Shown here: positions 1 to 12,817 of the stretch, one piece after another
How positions within the stretch are numbered: position 1 is the stretch's first letter
Layout of the letters: every line of letters starts with the position of its first letter
Assembly (NCBI RefSeq): GCF_030247195.1
Contig: NC_080672.1
Coordinates: 63,146,549 to 63,210,548 of the forward strand
DNA: 64,000 nt
Direction: 5' to 3'
From: Topomyia yanbarensis
Lineage: Eukaryota > Arthropoda > Insecta > Diptera > Culicidae
Position numbers and translations under genes: made by a program
The notes under the pieces: generated by a model
Database searches by the model: none
Seen by the model: only the letters and a program-made list of their open reading frames with translations
What the model was told of the DNA's origin: nothing

Positions 1-204
1 ATGAAACCCAAAAATTTCCAGTTAGAAAGCTCTTCCTGTTCACTCCCAGTAAGCATCTCAATTCTTAAAACAATGAAACAATGTATAAAGAAAAATATCC
101 GAGGGGAACGTTAGGATAACAAGTTAAAATTTATCCCGCGCAATTCACCCCCTGCAATAGTCTAGTTCACCCATGGGGGTAAATTCACCCCCGGTTGAAA
201 AATA

Positions 205-1160
205 CTAAGCTATAACTTTGAGGCTAGACAAGATTTTCTCACAAAAAAAATAAAACCAATAATTGTGACTATCACCGTTTATTTGAGCGCTAATAGTTTC
301 AAGAAATATCCGTAGAACTGAAGTTATTGCAATTGGTCTGATTGGATTTCACTGGAGCAGTGCTTAATTATATTTTGATATATCTTCGTTGTCTTCAAAT
401 ATTGTTGAAAACTGATAAATTTTATCAATTTAGACTACTTTCGGCCATCCCTTCCGCCCAATCGAACTATTGCAGGAAATGTGTATTAAGGATTGGTATG
501 TAAAATATGTAAATATGTATAATGATTTTATTCATATTATTTATTTCATTTGATTAAATTGTTAATTTTTCCCAATTTATATATTTTATTCAGTTTCTTC
601 ATTTTATTAATTCGTTTTAGTCAGTTCTTTTTATTTTTGTATGACAGTTTGTTAGCTTGAAACAATTTAATTTACTCTCTTAATTTCATAACTTTTTTTT
701 TTATTTCGATTATAGAAGTTTTAACCTTAAGGTCATTCGCCTCTTCGGGTTAGAAAAATCTCTTATGAAAATTTCTAACCCCTATGTGCGGGGTCGGGGC
801 TCGAACCCAGGTGCGCTGCATACAAGGCAATCGATTTACCAACTACGCTACGCCTACCCCCCATAACTTTTTTAATATTGTCTAATTTTCGTTTGAGATA
901 ATTTGATTCTTTTTATTAATTTGATTTATAATAATTATTCTATCCATTTTATGAAAAGCTTTTTTTTATTAATAATTATTTAAAATTTTTATTTGTTTTA
1001 TTATTTTTCTTTAATTTATTCAGTTCATTCGAAGTGTTATTCATGCAGGACTCGAAACTGTGCTTATCTCACATATAGTTGCTTTGCGTGTGTTCGGCAA
1101 ACTAATGAATAATAGAATTTGAGTAAGAAATGTCCCATCTCACTGACAGGTGGATTAAAT
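205..1160. repeat. AT-rich dispersed repeat, copy A
   Basis: Positions about 210-680 match 56760-57090 plus 63825-63940 closely by eye, sharing stretches such as TTTATTTGAGCGCTAATAG, ATTGGATTTCACT and GTGTATTAAGGATT. Positions about 880-1160 match the end of the window and 14815-14935 (a run resembling CAGGATTCGAAACGGTGCTT). The body is T-rich with many ATTCATTTTATT-like words. No coding potential is seen. The copy is interrupted by a minus-strand SINE at 704-862 that the copy at the window end lacks. The family is unrecognised. Confidence 0.6.
704..862 (-). mobile_element. tRNA-derived SINE
   Basis: On the minus strand the element starts with a tRNA-like head carrying a pol III A box (TAGCGTAGTTGG) and a B box (GGTTCGAGCCC). 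A body follows with a small hairpin (GGGTTAGAAA...TTTCTAACCC), and it ends in TATAATCGAAA plus an A-rich tail. Three relatives occur in this window. It is not a functional tRNA gene because the head leads into a SINE body. It resembles tRNA-related mosquito SINEs such as Feilai, but I cannot assign the family firmly. Confidence 0.8.
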
Positions 1161-3516
1161 TGTTTTTTTTTCTATTTCATTGACTTCGCTTATTTCGTTG
1201 TTTTTTAAAATTTCAATTTAAACATTTTGACATTAACATCAATTTGTATGCTCTAGACAACTTTGCCGAATCAAACATATCTACATTTCTCGGTTTCAAG
1301 CAATTATTCGCCAAGACAAGGTAGCGGTTTTTAATTTTGTGAACGCCATTTTGGTTCTCAGCACTGAAACAAACATCAATTGTTGAACTGTTGACAACTG
1401 CTCAGAACCAGCCATTTCGATATTGTCCCAATTCAATTCAATTGTCTATTTGGAAGCACTGCTCACGAATTTACTGCTTTCAACCATGTATGGAAAAAAA
1501 AAACAGGTTCGGTTTTCTAAAGCCGAACCGGAACCGCTGCTAAGAATACATCAACACAAGCTGAAACTCGTGCACACATGTAAACGGTGCTGAGTGACTC
1601 GGTTTGGTTTTAGAAACTGAGACTCGGTTGAGGTTTAACGTGTGAACGAAATCAAAACCGAATACGATGTGCATCACTCGTTTACACGTGTTGAGATTTT
1701 GAAAACCGTACTGGTGAATGTACGTACCGTTTCTTATCCACCTCTGCGCATACTACAAATATTCAATTTGCATCGCTTCAGATAAAAAGCCATCATAAAA
1801 AGTTTACCGAATTAAACCTCGGTCCGCAACTTTAGATTTCAAAATTGCGGTTTACATCAACTTGTGACATCTACATGTATGTTCCTAAATATTACTATAA
1901 AATGAGTGGGTCTTGATATGCTGCATACACAAAGCTTCCAAGTCTTCAACACAATTGTTTATATTAGCATTCTCAACAACTTTGCCGAAGACACAAAATC
2001 TCCACAAAATTTAGTTGAAAACTTTTCCATAATTACTTCTGCAAGAATTAATAACCAAAATCATTTCATCAGCTGCTGTGTTGTTTTATGTTGTAAAACT
2101 TCTTCGAAGATGTTAGACATCTAAAGATGATGGTTTCGAATGTGTGATATTGACCGTAAAAAACTGAAATTATCGTAGAATTTGCCAGCATAATCTGGAA
2201 AATTGTGAGCGACGAGTATTTTTATATACTGTTTGAAGCAAAGTTACAAGATTTTTTCTGTGTGTAGGCTTAAGTGATAACTATTTTTGCTATTGATTTG
2301 CATATTTTATGAAAAGAACAATTCAGTTGATTATTTTCTAAACATTCATCGATTTGGGTTTTACGGCTAAACACAAACTGAAACCTACAATGCAAAAATG
2401 TTCCACATTCAAAGCAACCCTCGACACGTTGACCAATTCACCGACACCGCCATCAGACTAGCTGCTTACCCAAAGTGGTAATAGAACAGCGCAGCAAATC
2501 ATATTGAATCACTCGTCAATCTATCAGTTGATTGGTTCTGCTCCGCATGCTAGCAGCTAGTGAGCCCCGTCACATCAGAAAGCTCCCCCCAACCGCGAAA
2601 TAACGGTAAATTTCCCATTAATATATTGCCAAAACCACGTGCCTATTTGGACCTATTTCGGCGCCGGCAATCGCTGTGAAGATTCACTAATAATAATTAC
2701 GATGACGCTGCACGACGCGGCGCCCACTAGTGTTGACGGGTTCTATCCGAGGGAATCAGTTTTGCACTTCTAATAACAGTTATGTAACTTAATAAATTAC
2801 ATTGCCGTCGTCGTTCAACGCACATCAGATTAACGCAAGCTGCGGTAGTCAGACCACCGTCTGTCAGTGCTGAGCGCTATTTAATGTTTTATCATGGATT
2901 GCTGCGCTTGTGAAGATTCGAAGATGCACTGAATCAAATGGGTTGGAGCTTCTAATATGTACTTTCTGCTGTGGATAATTGGATCATGATGATGCTCTGA
3001 TACTTGTACGAAGGAATGAGAAGGACGTTATAATTAGAGTGTCGGGTTTAGCACTTGAGTTTGCAGATTCAGGCAAAGCGACAACTGAACAGAGAAATAA
3101 GCAAATAATGATGGAAACTAGGGAACTAATTACATAAAATTTCAATCGGGTGGAGTTTCTTATTATTTCAGTTTATTGTACAATGTACATGTTGCATAAG
3201 AGAACGTACAACAATTTCAAGGAAGGCAAGAGCACAGCATTGTTATAATTGTTATTCAAATCTAGATACCCAAGTAGGTTTTGATTTCCAAGTTGTATTT
3301 TTCCAAGCCTTTTTTTATAAAACCAATAATTCCGACTCTTGGTTCTCATTACAATTCCGCAGTCACGATTCCCATATTTTTCAAATCTAATATTGCAAGT
3401 CTAGGTTTCGAATTTACACTCAGGTCCAAAAAACGCCTAGTAAAATTTGCTCTCAGAAACGCTAGATACTAGTCCAAGTTCCAGTTCAAGATGAAGTTCA
3501 AATTCAAATATAAAAT
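1161..3516. other. Non-coding DNA between repeats
   Basis: No supported gene. The word ACAACTTTGCCGA occurs near 1257 and again near 1977, suggesting old dispersed repeats. Positions 2390-2960 are more GC-balanced and look single-copy. Positions 3440-3516 contain degenerate CAAGTT/CAAGTC words that look like the seed of the hexamer array that follows. Confidence 0.4.
1565..1705. repeat. Imperfect foldback sequence
   Basis: The left side (CACACATGTAAACGGTG, then ACTCGGTTTGGTTTT) reappears imperfectly as the reverse complement on the right (from CAAAACCGAAT to CTCGTTTACACGTGTTG), so the segment can fold back. A separate 7-bp perfect stem (GGTTCGG/CCGAACC) lies at 1506-1529. This may be a decayed MITE; no target duplication was found. 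Confidence 0.35.
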
Positions 3517-5106
3517 CTAGTCCAAGTCCAAGTCCAAGTCCAAGTCCACGTCCAAGTCCAAGTCCAAGTCCAAGTCCAAGTCCAAGTCCAAGTCCAAGTC
3601 CAAGTCCAAGTCCAAGTCCAAGTCCAAGTCCAAGTCCAAGTCCAAGTCCAAGTCCAAGTCCAAGTCCAAGTTCAAGTCCAAGTCCAAGTCCAAGTCCAAG
3701 TCCAAGTCCAAGTCCAAGTCCAAGTCCAAGTCCAAGTCCAAGTCCAAGTCCAAGTCCAAGTCCAAGTCCAAGTCCAAGTCCAAGTCCAAGTCCAAGTCCA
3801 AGTCCAAGTCCAAGTCCAAGTCCAAGTCCAAGTCCAAGTCCAAGTCCAAGTCCAAGTCCAAGTCCAAGTCCAAGTCCAAGTCCAAGTCCAAGTCCAAGTC
3901 CAAGTCCAAGTCCAAGTCCAAGTCCAAGTCCAAGTCCAAGTCCAAGTCCAAGTCCAAGTCCAAGTCCAAGTCCAAGTCCAAGTCCAAGTCCAAGTCCAAG
4001 TCCAAGTCCAAGTCCAAGTCCAAGTCCAAGTCCAAGTCCAAGTCCAAGTCCAAGTCCAAGTCCAAGTCCAAGTCCAAGTCCAAGTCCAAGTCCAAGTCCA
4101 AGTCCAAGTCCAAGTCCAAGTCCAAGTCCAAGTCCAAGTCCAAGTCCAAGTCCAAGTCCAAGTCCAAGTCCAAGTCCAAGTCCAAGTCCAAGTCCAAGTC
4201 CAAGTCCAAGTCCAAGTCCAAGTCCAAGTCCAAGTCCAAGTCCAAGTCCAAGTCCAAGTCCAAGTCCAAGTCCAAGTCCAAGTCCAAGTCCAAGTCCAAG
4301 TCCAAGTCCAAGTCCAAGTCCAAGTCCAAGTCCAAGTCCAAGTCCAAGTCCAAGTCCAAGTCCAAGTCCAAGTCCAAGTCCAAGTCCAAGTCCAAGTCCA
4401 AGTCCAAGTCCAAGTCCAAGTCCAAGTCCAAGTCCAAGTCCAAGTCCAAGTCCAAGTCCAAGTCCAAGTCCAAGTCCAAGTCCAAGTCCAAGTCCAAGTC
4501 CAAGTCCAAGTCCAAGTCCAAGTCCAAGTCCAAGTCCAAGTCCAAGTCCAAGTCCAAGTCCAAGTCCAAGTCCAAGTCCAAGTCCAAGTCCAAGTCCAAG
4601 TCCAAGTCCAAGTCCAAGTCCAAGTCCAAGTCCAAGTCCAAGTCCAAGTCCAAGTCCAAGTCCAAGTCCAAGTCCAAGTCCAAGTCCAAGTCCAAGTCCA
4701 AGTCCAAGTCCAAGTCCAAGTCCAAGTCCAAGTCCAAGTCCAAGTCCAAGTCCAAGTCCAAGTCCAAGTCCAAGTCCAAGTCCAAGTCCAAGTCCAAGTC
4801 CAAGTCCAAGTCCAAGTCCAAGTCCAAGTCCAAGTCCAAGTCCAAGTCCAAGTCCAAGTCCAAGTCCAAGTCCAAGTCCAAGTCCAAGTCCAAGTCCAAG
4901 TCCAAGTCCAAGTCCAAGTCCAAGTCCAAGTCCAAGTCCAAGTCCAAGTCCAAGTCCAAGTCCAAGTCCAAGTCCAAGTCCAAGTCCAAGTCCAAGTCCA
5001 AGTCCAAGTCCAAGTCCAAGCCCAAGTCCAAGTCCAAGTCCAAGTCCAAGTCCAAGTCCAAATCCAAGTCCAAATCCAAGTCCAAGTCCGAGTCCAAGTC
5101 CAATTC
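3517..5106. repeat. Hexanucleotide array (AAGTCC)n
   Basis: About 264 head-to-tail copies of a 6-bp unit, almost perfect from about 3675 to 5020, with scattered single-base variants only near the two edges (for example CCACGTCC near 3547, TTCAAG near 3670, and changes after 5020). The minus strand reads as an uninterrupted Asp-Leu (or Trp-Thr) dipeptide repeat because the unit contains no stop codon. I do not regard this as a gene. Confidence 0.95.
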
Positions 5107-5121
5107 CAAATCATATTCTAA

Positions 5122-5373
5122 GGGTGCTTACAGAGTGGCCGCGAAAAGCTGAGCAGGGGCTGGCACTGACATTAAAATGCGAGATGCGAGAAACCTGCTT
5201 GCAGCATATCAAATGGAATCTGTCAGAGTAAAAGCAGGCAGTAGGCGCCGATCCGCTCAGCTTTCACTCTGACATCATCCATTTGGTTTGCAGCAAGCAG
5301 GTTTCTCGCATCTCGCATTCTAATGTCAGTTCCAGCGCCAGCTCAGCTTCTCGCCGCCACTCTGTAAGCACCC
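5122..5373. mobile_element. 252-bp MITE, PIF/Harbinger-like, TAA target duplication
   Basis: The two halves form a long inverted repeat: about 85 bp from each end are near-perfect reverse complements, beginning GGGTGCTTACAGAGTGG and ending CCACTCTGTAAGCACCC. The trinucleotide TAA flanks both ends (5119-5121 and 5374-5376). A 3-bp TWA/TAA duplication and G-rich ends are typical of PIF/Harbinger derivatives; that class assignment is inference. There is no coding capacity. It lies 15 bp after the hexamer array and just before the 8-mer domain. Confidence 0.75.
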
Positions 5374-5409
5374 TAAGTCTTTGGAACTAGGAGGCCACAA
5401 GTGAATAGT

Positions 5410-6249
5410 TAAAATGATAAACGAAAAATGACAAAATGACAAAATGACAAAATGACAATTCGAAAACTCGAAAACTCGAAAATTGGAAAATTCGAAAATT
5501 CAAAGATCCGAAAATTCGAAGATTCGAAAATTTGATAATTCTAAAATTTGATAATTCGAAAATTCGATAATTCGAAAATGTTGAGATCCAAAAATTTTAA
5601 AATTTTAAAATGCGAAAATGCGAATATTGGAAAATTGGAAAATTGGAAAATTGGAAAATTGGAAAATTGGAAAATTGGAAAATTGGAAAATTGGAAAATT
5701 CGATAATTCGAAAATTCGATAATTCGAAAATTCGAAAATTCGAAAATTCGAAAATTCAAAAATTCGAAGATACGAAAATTCAAACATTCGAAAATTCGAA
5801 AATTCAAAAATTCGAAAATTCGAAAATTCGAAAATTCAACAATTCGAGAATTCGTAAATTCAAAGATTCGAAAATTCGAAAATTCGAGAATTCAAAAATT
5901 CAAAAATTCAAGAATTCAAGAATTCAAGAATTCAAGAATTCAAGAATTCGAAAATTCGAAGATTCAAAGATTTGAAAATTCAAAAATTCGAAAAGTCGAA
6001 AATTGGAAATTTCGAAAATTGGAAAATTCGAAGATTTGAAAATTCGAAGATACGAAAATTCGAAGATTCGAAAATTCTAAAATTAGAAAATTCGATGACT
6101 CGAAAACTTTAAGATTCAAAAATTTTAAAATTTTTGAATGAGTAAATTCGAAAATTCGTACATTCAAAAATTCGAAAATTGGAAATTACGAAAATTCGAA
6201 AATTCGAATTTTCGATTATTAGAAAATTCAGAAAATTGACTCCAAAAAT
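5410..6249. repeat. Degenerate 8-bp tandem repeats (AAAATGAC / GAAAATTC / GGAAAATT / AAGAATTC)n
   Basis: A mosaic of 8-bp-period sub-arrays: AAAATGAC near 5425-5455, GAAAATTC through most of 5460-6230, a pure GGAAAATT block at about 5630-5700, and AAGAATTC at about 5898-5945. Open frames here are by-products of the repeat. Confidence 0.85.
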
Positions 6250-9200
6250 CAATAAATCCATCAATCATAAATCCATAAATCCATAAATCCATAAATCCAT
6301 AAATCCATAAATCCATAAATCCATAAACCCATAAATCCATAAATCCATAAATCCATAGATCCGTAAATCCATAAATCCATAAATCCATAAATCCATAAAT
6401 CCATAAATCCATAAATCCATAAGTCCTTAAGTCCATAAATCCATAAATCCATAAATGCATAAATTCATAAATCAATAAATCAATAAATCCATAAATCCAT
6501 AAATCAATAAATCCATAAATCCATAAATCCATAAATCCATAAATCCATAAATCCATAAATCCATAAATCCATAAATCCATAAATCCATAAATCCATAAAT
6601 CCATAAATCCATAAATCCATAAATCCATAAATCCATAAATCCATAAATCCATAAATCAATAAATCCATAAATCCATAAATCCATAAATCCAATAAATCCA
6701 TAAATCCATAAATCCATAAATCCATAAATCCATAAATCCATAAATCCATAAATCCATAAATCCATAAATCCATAAATCCATAAATCCATAAATCCATAAA
6801 TCCATAAATCCATTAATCCACAAATCCACAAATCCATAAATCCATAAATCCATAAATCCATAAATCCATAAATTCATAGATCCATAAATCCATAAATCTA
6901 TAAATCTATAAATCCATAAATCCATGAATCCACAAAACTATAAATCCATAAATCTATAAATCCATAAATCCATAAATCCATAAATCCATAAAACTATAAA
7001 TCCATAAATCCATAAATCCATAAATCCATAAATCCATAAATCCATTAATCCATAAATCCATAAATCCATAAATCCATAAATCCATAAATCCATAAATCCA
7101 TAAATCCATAAATCCATAAATTCATAAATCCATAAATCCATAAATCCATAAATCCATAAATCCATAAATCCATAAATCCATAAATCCATAAATTCATAAA
7201 TTCATAAATTCATAAATTCATAAATTCATAAATTCATAAATCCATAAATCCATAAATCCAAAAATCCATAAATTTATAAATCCATAAATCCATAAATCCA
7301 TAAATCCATAAATCCATAAATCCATAAATCCATAAATCCATAAATCCATAAATCCATAAATCCATAAATCCATAAATCCATAAATCCATAAATCCATAAA
7401 TCCATAAATCCATAAATCCATAAATCCATAAATCCATAAATCCATAAATCCATAAATCCATAAATCCATAAATCCATAAATCCATAAATCCATAAATCCA
7501 TAAATCCATAAATCCATAAATCCATAAATCCATAAATCCATAAATCCATAAATCCATGAATCCATAAATCCATAAATCCATAAATCCATAAATCCATAAA
7601 TCCATAACTCCATAAATCCATAAATCCATAAATCCATAAATCCATAAATCCATAAATCCATAAATCCATAAATCCATAAATCCATAAATCCATAAATCCA
7701 TAAATCCATAAATCCATAAATCCATAAATCCATAAATCCATAAATCCATAAATCCATAAATCCATAAATCCATAAATCCATAAATCCATAAATCCATAAA
7801 TCCATAAATCTATAAATCCATAAATCCATAAATCCATAAATCCATAAATCCATAAATCCATAAATTCATAAATCCATAAATCCATAAATCCATAAATCCA
7901 TAAATCCATAAATCCATAAATCCATAAATCCATAAATCCATAAATTCATAAATCCATAAATCCATAAATCCATAAATCCAAAAATCCATAAATCCAAAAA
8001 TCCAAAAATCCATAAATTTATAAATCCATAAATCCATAAATCCATAAATCCATAAATCCATAAATCCATAAATCCATAAATCCATAAATCCATAAATCCA
8101 TAAATCCATAAATCCATAAATCCATAAATCCATAAATCCATAAATCCATAAATCCATAAATCCATAAATCCATAAATCCATAAATCCATAAATCCATAAA
8201 TCCATAAATCCATAAATCCATGAATCCATAAATCCATAAATCCATAAATCCATAAATCCATAAATCCATAAATCCATAAATCCATAAATCCATAAATCCA
8301 TAAATCCATAAATCCATAAATCCATAAATCCATAAATCCATAAATCCATAAATCCATAAATCCATAAATCCATAAATCCATAAATCCATAAATCCATAAA
8401 TCCATAAATCCATAAATCCATAAATCCATAAATCCATAAATCCATAAATCCATAAATCCATAAATCCATAAATCCATAAATCCATAAATCCATAAATCCA
8501 TAAATCCATAAATCCATAAATCCATAAATCCATAAATCCATAAATCCATAAATCCATAAATCCATAAATCCATAAATCCATAAATCCATAAATCCATAAA
8601 TCCATAAATCCATAAATCCATAAATCCACAAATCCATAAATCCATAAATCCATAAATCCATAAATCCATAAATCTATAAATCCATAAATCCATAAATCCA
8701 TAAATCCATAAATATATAAATCCATAAATCCATAAATCCATAAATCCATAAATCCATAAATCCATAAATCCATAAATCCATAAATTCATAAATCCATAAA
8801 TCCATAAATCCAAAAATCCATAAATCTATAAATCCAAAAATCCATAAATCTATAAATCCATAAATCCATAAATCCATAAATCCAAAAATCCATAAATCCA
8901 TAAATCCATAAATCCATAAATCCATAAATCCATAAATCCATAAATCCATAAATCCATAAATCCATAAATCCATAAATCCATAAATCCATAAATCCATAAA
9001 TCCATAAATCCATAAATCCATAAATCCATAAATCCATAAATCCATAAATCGATAAATCCATAAATCCATAAATCCATAAATCCATAAATCCATAAATCCA
9101 TAAATCCATAAATTCATAAATCCATAAATCCATAAATCCATAAATTCATAAATCCATAAATTCATAAATCCATAAATTCATAAATCCATAAATTCATAAA

Positions 9201-9390
9201 TCCATAAATCAATAAATCCATAAATCCATAAATTCATAAATCAATAAATCCCTCAAATCCATAAATCAATAAATCCATAAATCTATAAATCCATATATCC
9301 ATACATCCATAAATCAATAAATTGATAAATCCATAAATCCATAAATCCATGGATCCATAAATCCATAGATCCATAAATCCATAAATAGAT
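6250..9390. repeat. 8-bp array (ATAAATCC)n
   Basis: Roughly 390 copies of CCATAAAT, near-perfect in the middle (about 7270-8770) and more variable at the edges. Minority variants include TTCATAAA, CTATAAAT, AAAAATCC and CAATAAAT; the TTCATAAA variant forms a small local run at about 7190-7230. Eight is not a multiple of three and the unit lacks stops on the minus strand, so all three minus frames read an 8-residue peptide repeat (MDLWIYGF). These reading frames are artefacts. Confidence 0.95.
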
Positions 9391-9490
9391 AAATCACAAA
9401 ATCGAAGAATAAAAAAATCGGAAAGTCGAAAAATCGAAAAATAAAAATATTGAAAAACCAAACTCAAAATATTTAAAAATCGTAAAATTG
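9391..9490. repeat. Decaying edge of the 8-mer domain
   Basis: Words such as AAAATCGAA, AAAGTCGAA and AAAAATCGAAAA continue with an approximate 8-bp spacing before fading into ordinary A-rich DNA. Confidence 0.5.
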
Positions 9491-11018
9491 AAAATTCAAA
9501 AAATATCGATGATCAAAAACGAAAAGCAGATAGTTATAAATATGTAACGAAATATAAATAAGTGAGAAGAGCAAAGTTAAAATTTACAAGTTGAAACAAA
9601 AGGTAATAAGCGAATAGTAAGTTAAAAATTAAAACTGGCAAAAGAAAAATACAACACGAGAAGTGGAGAATGAAAAGTGTAAACCGAATGGAAATTATTT
9701 TAAAATGAAGAAGATGCGTAAAATTTAAAGTTGGGAAAGCAGATTACAAAATTAATAAACAAGAAGGTATTAGCGTAGAGTGAAAAAATCTAAAAGAGAG
9801 AACGAGGCCTTGAAAAGTAGAGAGTGGATGTATTTATGGATAAGCTTTACCCAGAACATTTATCTTCTTCCAAAAAACAAATCCCATGTTAGGTTGACTT
9901 GAATTTGAAATTAATTTGTTAACTGGTTGTTCAGCGGTTAATTTAAATCTTTATCTAACAATAGTCACAGTAATTAGCAACAATGCTATTCAATTAAACA
10001 AGCTTGATTCCGCGATTTATAATCCTCCGCTTAGAATGTTCGCTCTTCTCCCTTGTCTATCCCTTTGTGACTGTAAATTAGCCCCGTTTTTGCCGGTGCT
10101 CATCAAAATGTAATAACCTTCGTTAATGAAACTAATCCATCTCAGTGTTGCCTCTTTTTCAGCCACCAGTTCTAATGTTGGTTTCAATTAATTGTCTCTC
10201 TAGCGCGAGCATAATTAATACCGACCTACACCATCCTAATTCCAATCCACAGACAAAAACATTCTCACATTCAGTTGCGAATAATTCATGCCACCAGTAC
10301 CGAAAGGAGCGACAGGACAGGTTGTCATTAGTTTGAAGGGTACCGATCTAAAATAAGCGAAAGAAACAAGTGTGCCATGACGTTCGTTGATGTGTATAAA
10401 CTGTATTCAGATGCGGCATCCCCTAAGGGCTCATTTTGCAAAACATCAAACACTTCACTCGATACCTAAGCTAAGCCACAGCCCCCGCGCGCTACTCGTC
10501 GTCGTGGGAGGCATGCGGCGGCCGTCGATTCCGTTACCTCTCCAATGAGTAATATGCTAGTGGAGTGTGCCATAATTACTGAACATCATCACCTTTGCTT
10601 CCCCCTTGCCCCCGACCCAGCATACAGTTCGATTGATCTGCGTCAACATGTTGCGAGAGGCTTATGAGAAAGGAACATCTCTGTTTCGCGCTACTTGATC
10701 ACAGCAGGAGGTGTGCGAAATCATTTTGAGCCCCCCCATTTTGACTGTTACTCGCTGAAGTGCGTTCCACTACACATACCTACTACAGCCACCAACGTTG
10801 ACGATTCGAGTGGAAAATCTTCAAGATGAAAAGCAGCGAAAAGTGAATGGTGACTAAATCGGAGGATCCAAGTAGCCTGTAGTTTTTTCTTCTCATAGTT
10901 GTCCTCCCTTAACACAAACTTCAATGCTCGATGGAATTCGGTTCGGGCTCATCAGAGACGACAAACGTGATGTCATTACAAACTTGGCAGCATGGTGAAT
11001 GGGCTGCCACCTCAGTTG

Positions 11019-11049
<31 letters not shown>

Positions 11050-12680
11050 CCACTGTGCCTTTCTCACCATCTAGCTGATGACGACTTTGGAGTATGAAAA
11101 GGCTTCGGGGTCCCTCGAGAGGATTTATGGAGTAATTGTTTTATTGCCGATGATACGTGAGTGGCCCGGTTGATGGGGTTGATTGGGTTGGTTATGGGAA
11201 GAAAACCTGGCTTGAAAGGGAATCGGGGGTGGCAGTGTCGATGCTTGATCATTCCAACGGTGACGTGCGGTCGTTTGTTACACAATTTATTGCCGATTGT
11301 GAGTGGCGCCGCCGAACATGGAAACTTTGCTGGGGGTTTCTAGATATACATAATTCACGAATCTGACATATTGGCAGTTTGTTCAATATAGATGTCGAAA
11401 GTGGTTGAGTTATTGTATTACACGAAGCTTGCTTCGTTTGGAAGCTTTAATTGCGTGGTACTCAATTTTCATTATAGATTAGATTTACGTTACATTTGAA
11501 TAAAAGTTTTTTTTTTTAAATTTATATCATCTAGTTGTCATGGATCCAAAAAAGAATAGGAATCAGAATAGGTCTTTCAAAAGCACGATTCGCCATCTAG
11601 TTACCAAAAAAAATTGTTAGGGAATTTTCCTAACCTCATCACTGCAACCGACACACCGACATGGTTTTGCTTTTCCCTACAGCTTACACTTTCAAATTGC
11701 TTGTATTAACAGTAGAACATCCAGCTTTTAAAGATATGACTGCTCCATTTGACACTGGCATGTACGTTCGCTCTAATAATGCCCCCAAGTATGTTTAATC
11801 AACATTTCTCATGTATGTCGCCAGAAAGCTCGCCTAAGTGGGATTTTGACTCGACTCGAAAAAGGAATATCAGCTTCCTCCCCCCTTCCCCCATTATGGT
11901 CCTGATTCACGCACGGCACGAAATGTGTAAACGATGTGCTCCGTAAAACTCCAAATGGTTTCTGCCATGTTTTTTTTTCTGTCTCTGTTGGATGAGTGAT
12001 CCCGGCGAGCTATTCAGAAAGCAACAACACTGCTGGAAAGAAAAATGTTTTGACGGCGCGTAATGTCCTGCCTTTTGCGTTTTGCTTTGGGTGGTGTGAT
12101 GATGTCACAAAAAGCACATCAGCTTCAGTTCTCTAGCAGCCGACCGACCCGACCCCGAAGGCGAAGAAGGGGGAGATAGCAAAGCAAGCCTTGGCGGGCA
12201 TTCATCTTGATGTCACAGAAGGCGAAAACGAAAACAGTTATGATTTATTTCCGAGCGTGTGGGAATAGCACTTAAGTGGTTGAAAGTAGAGAAGAAAGTG
12301 ACAAATATTGTTAACTTTTTTTTCCTGCTGACGTGACAGGAGACGTATGTTTTCACGAGATTCGATTTAGTGATTCTGCCAAAAACATATTCTGATTCTG
12401 GGTTGATAGATTAGTGATGCCAGAAGGGCTGAGGGAACAGAAAAGAGTAAAATACAGCAATATTGTGCAATTTTATACGAGACGTCTTTCATTTTCATTG
12501 CCTTTTTCTAACCGGCAACGTCCATCAACAGGTACAACCTATCGCGTAAAAACTATCCTTTTAATGCAATATTTTACATTACATTTTGTTTCAGTTTAGA
12601 CTACGAAAAGTGTTTAATAGTCCACGGAACATATGTTAAAAGTTTTCTTTTTTCTCGTCTTTTTTATTCTTTTGATTTTT
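9491..12680. other. Non-coding, mostly single-copy-looking DNA
   Basis: No supported gene or recognised mobile element. Base composition becomes more balanced from about 10400 to 11350 and 12000 to 12240, unlike the surrounding AT-rich repeats, so conserved non-coding or regulatory DNA is possible but unproven. Short open frames show no family resemblance. Confidence 0.35.
11029..11047. repeat. (CT)n microsatellite
   Basis: An uninterrupted CT dinucleotide run of about nine units within otherwise unique DNA. Confidence 0.9.
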
Positions 12681-12817
12681 CTAGAACATTCGCCTCTTTT
12701 TTCGGGTCGGAAAAATCTCTTTAAAAAAATTCTATCCCCCATGTGCGGGGCTGGGAATCGAACCCAGGTGAGCTGCGTACAAGGTAATCGATTTGCCGAC
12801 TACGCTATGCCCACCGC
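12681..12817 (-). mobile_element. tRNA-derived SINE, diverged copy
   Basis: Same family as the SINE at 704-862 but more decayed. On the minus strand the A-box region reads TAGCGTAGTCGG and the B box GGTTCGATTCC, followed by GCACATGGGG and a degenerate hairpin. Many substitutions make it an older copy. Confidence 0.7.

Noticed and set aside
780..860. Apparent tRNA gene (A and B boxes)
   Set aside because: The same head is followed by an identical SINE body at four places; the cloverleaf is not preserved and no discriminator end is seen.
3517..5109. 530-codon Asp-Leu repeat open reading frame (and a 480-codon Trp-Thr one) on the minus strand
   Set aside because: It is a translation of the stop-free hexamer array; several frames are open equally and there is no non-repeat coding sequence at either end.
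3517..9390. Telomeric or subtelomeric repeat
   Set aside because: Neither AAGTCC nor ATAAATCC resembles the arthropod TTAGG unit, and the arrays are internal; dipterans with alternative telomeres use other sequences that I could not match.
6164..9467. Many overlapping minus-strand frames encoding an MDLWIYGF repeat
   Set aside because: An 8-bp unit without stops passes through all three frames; every frame is open, so openness says nothing about coding.
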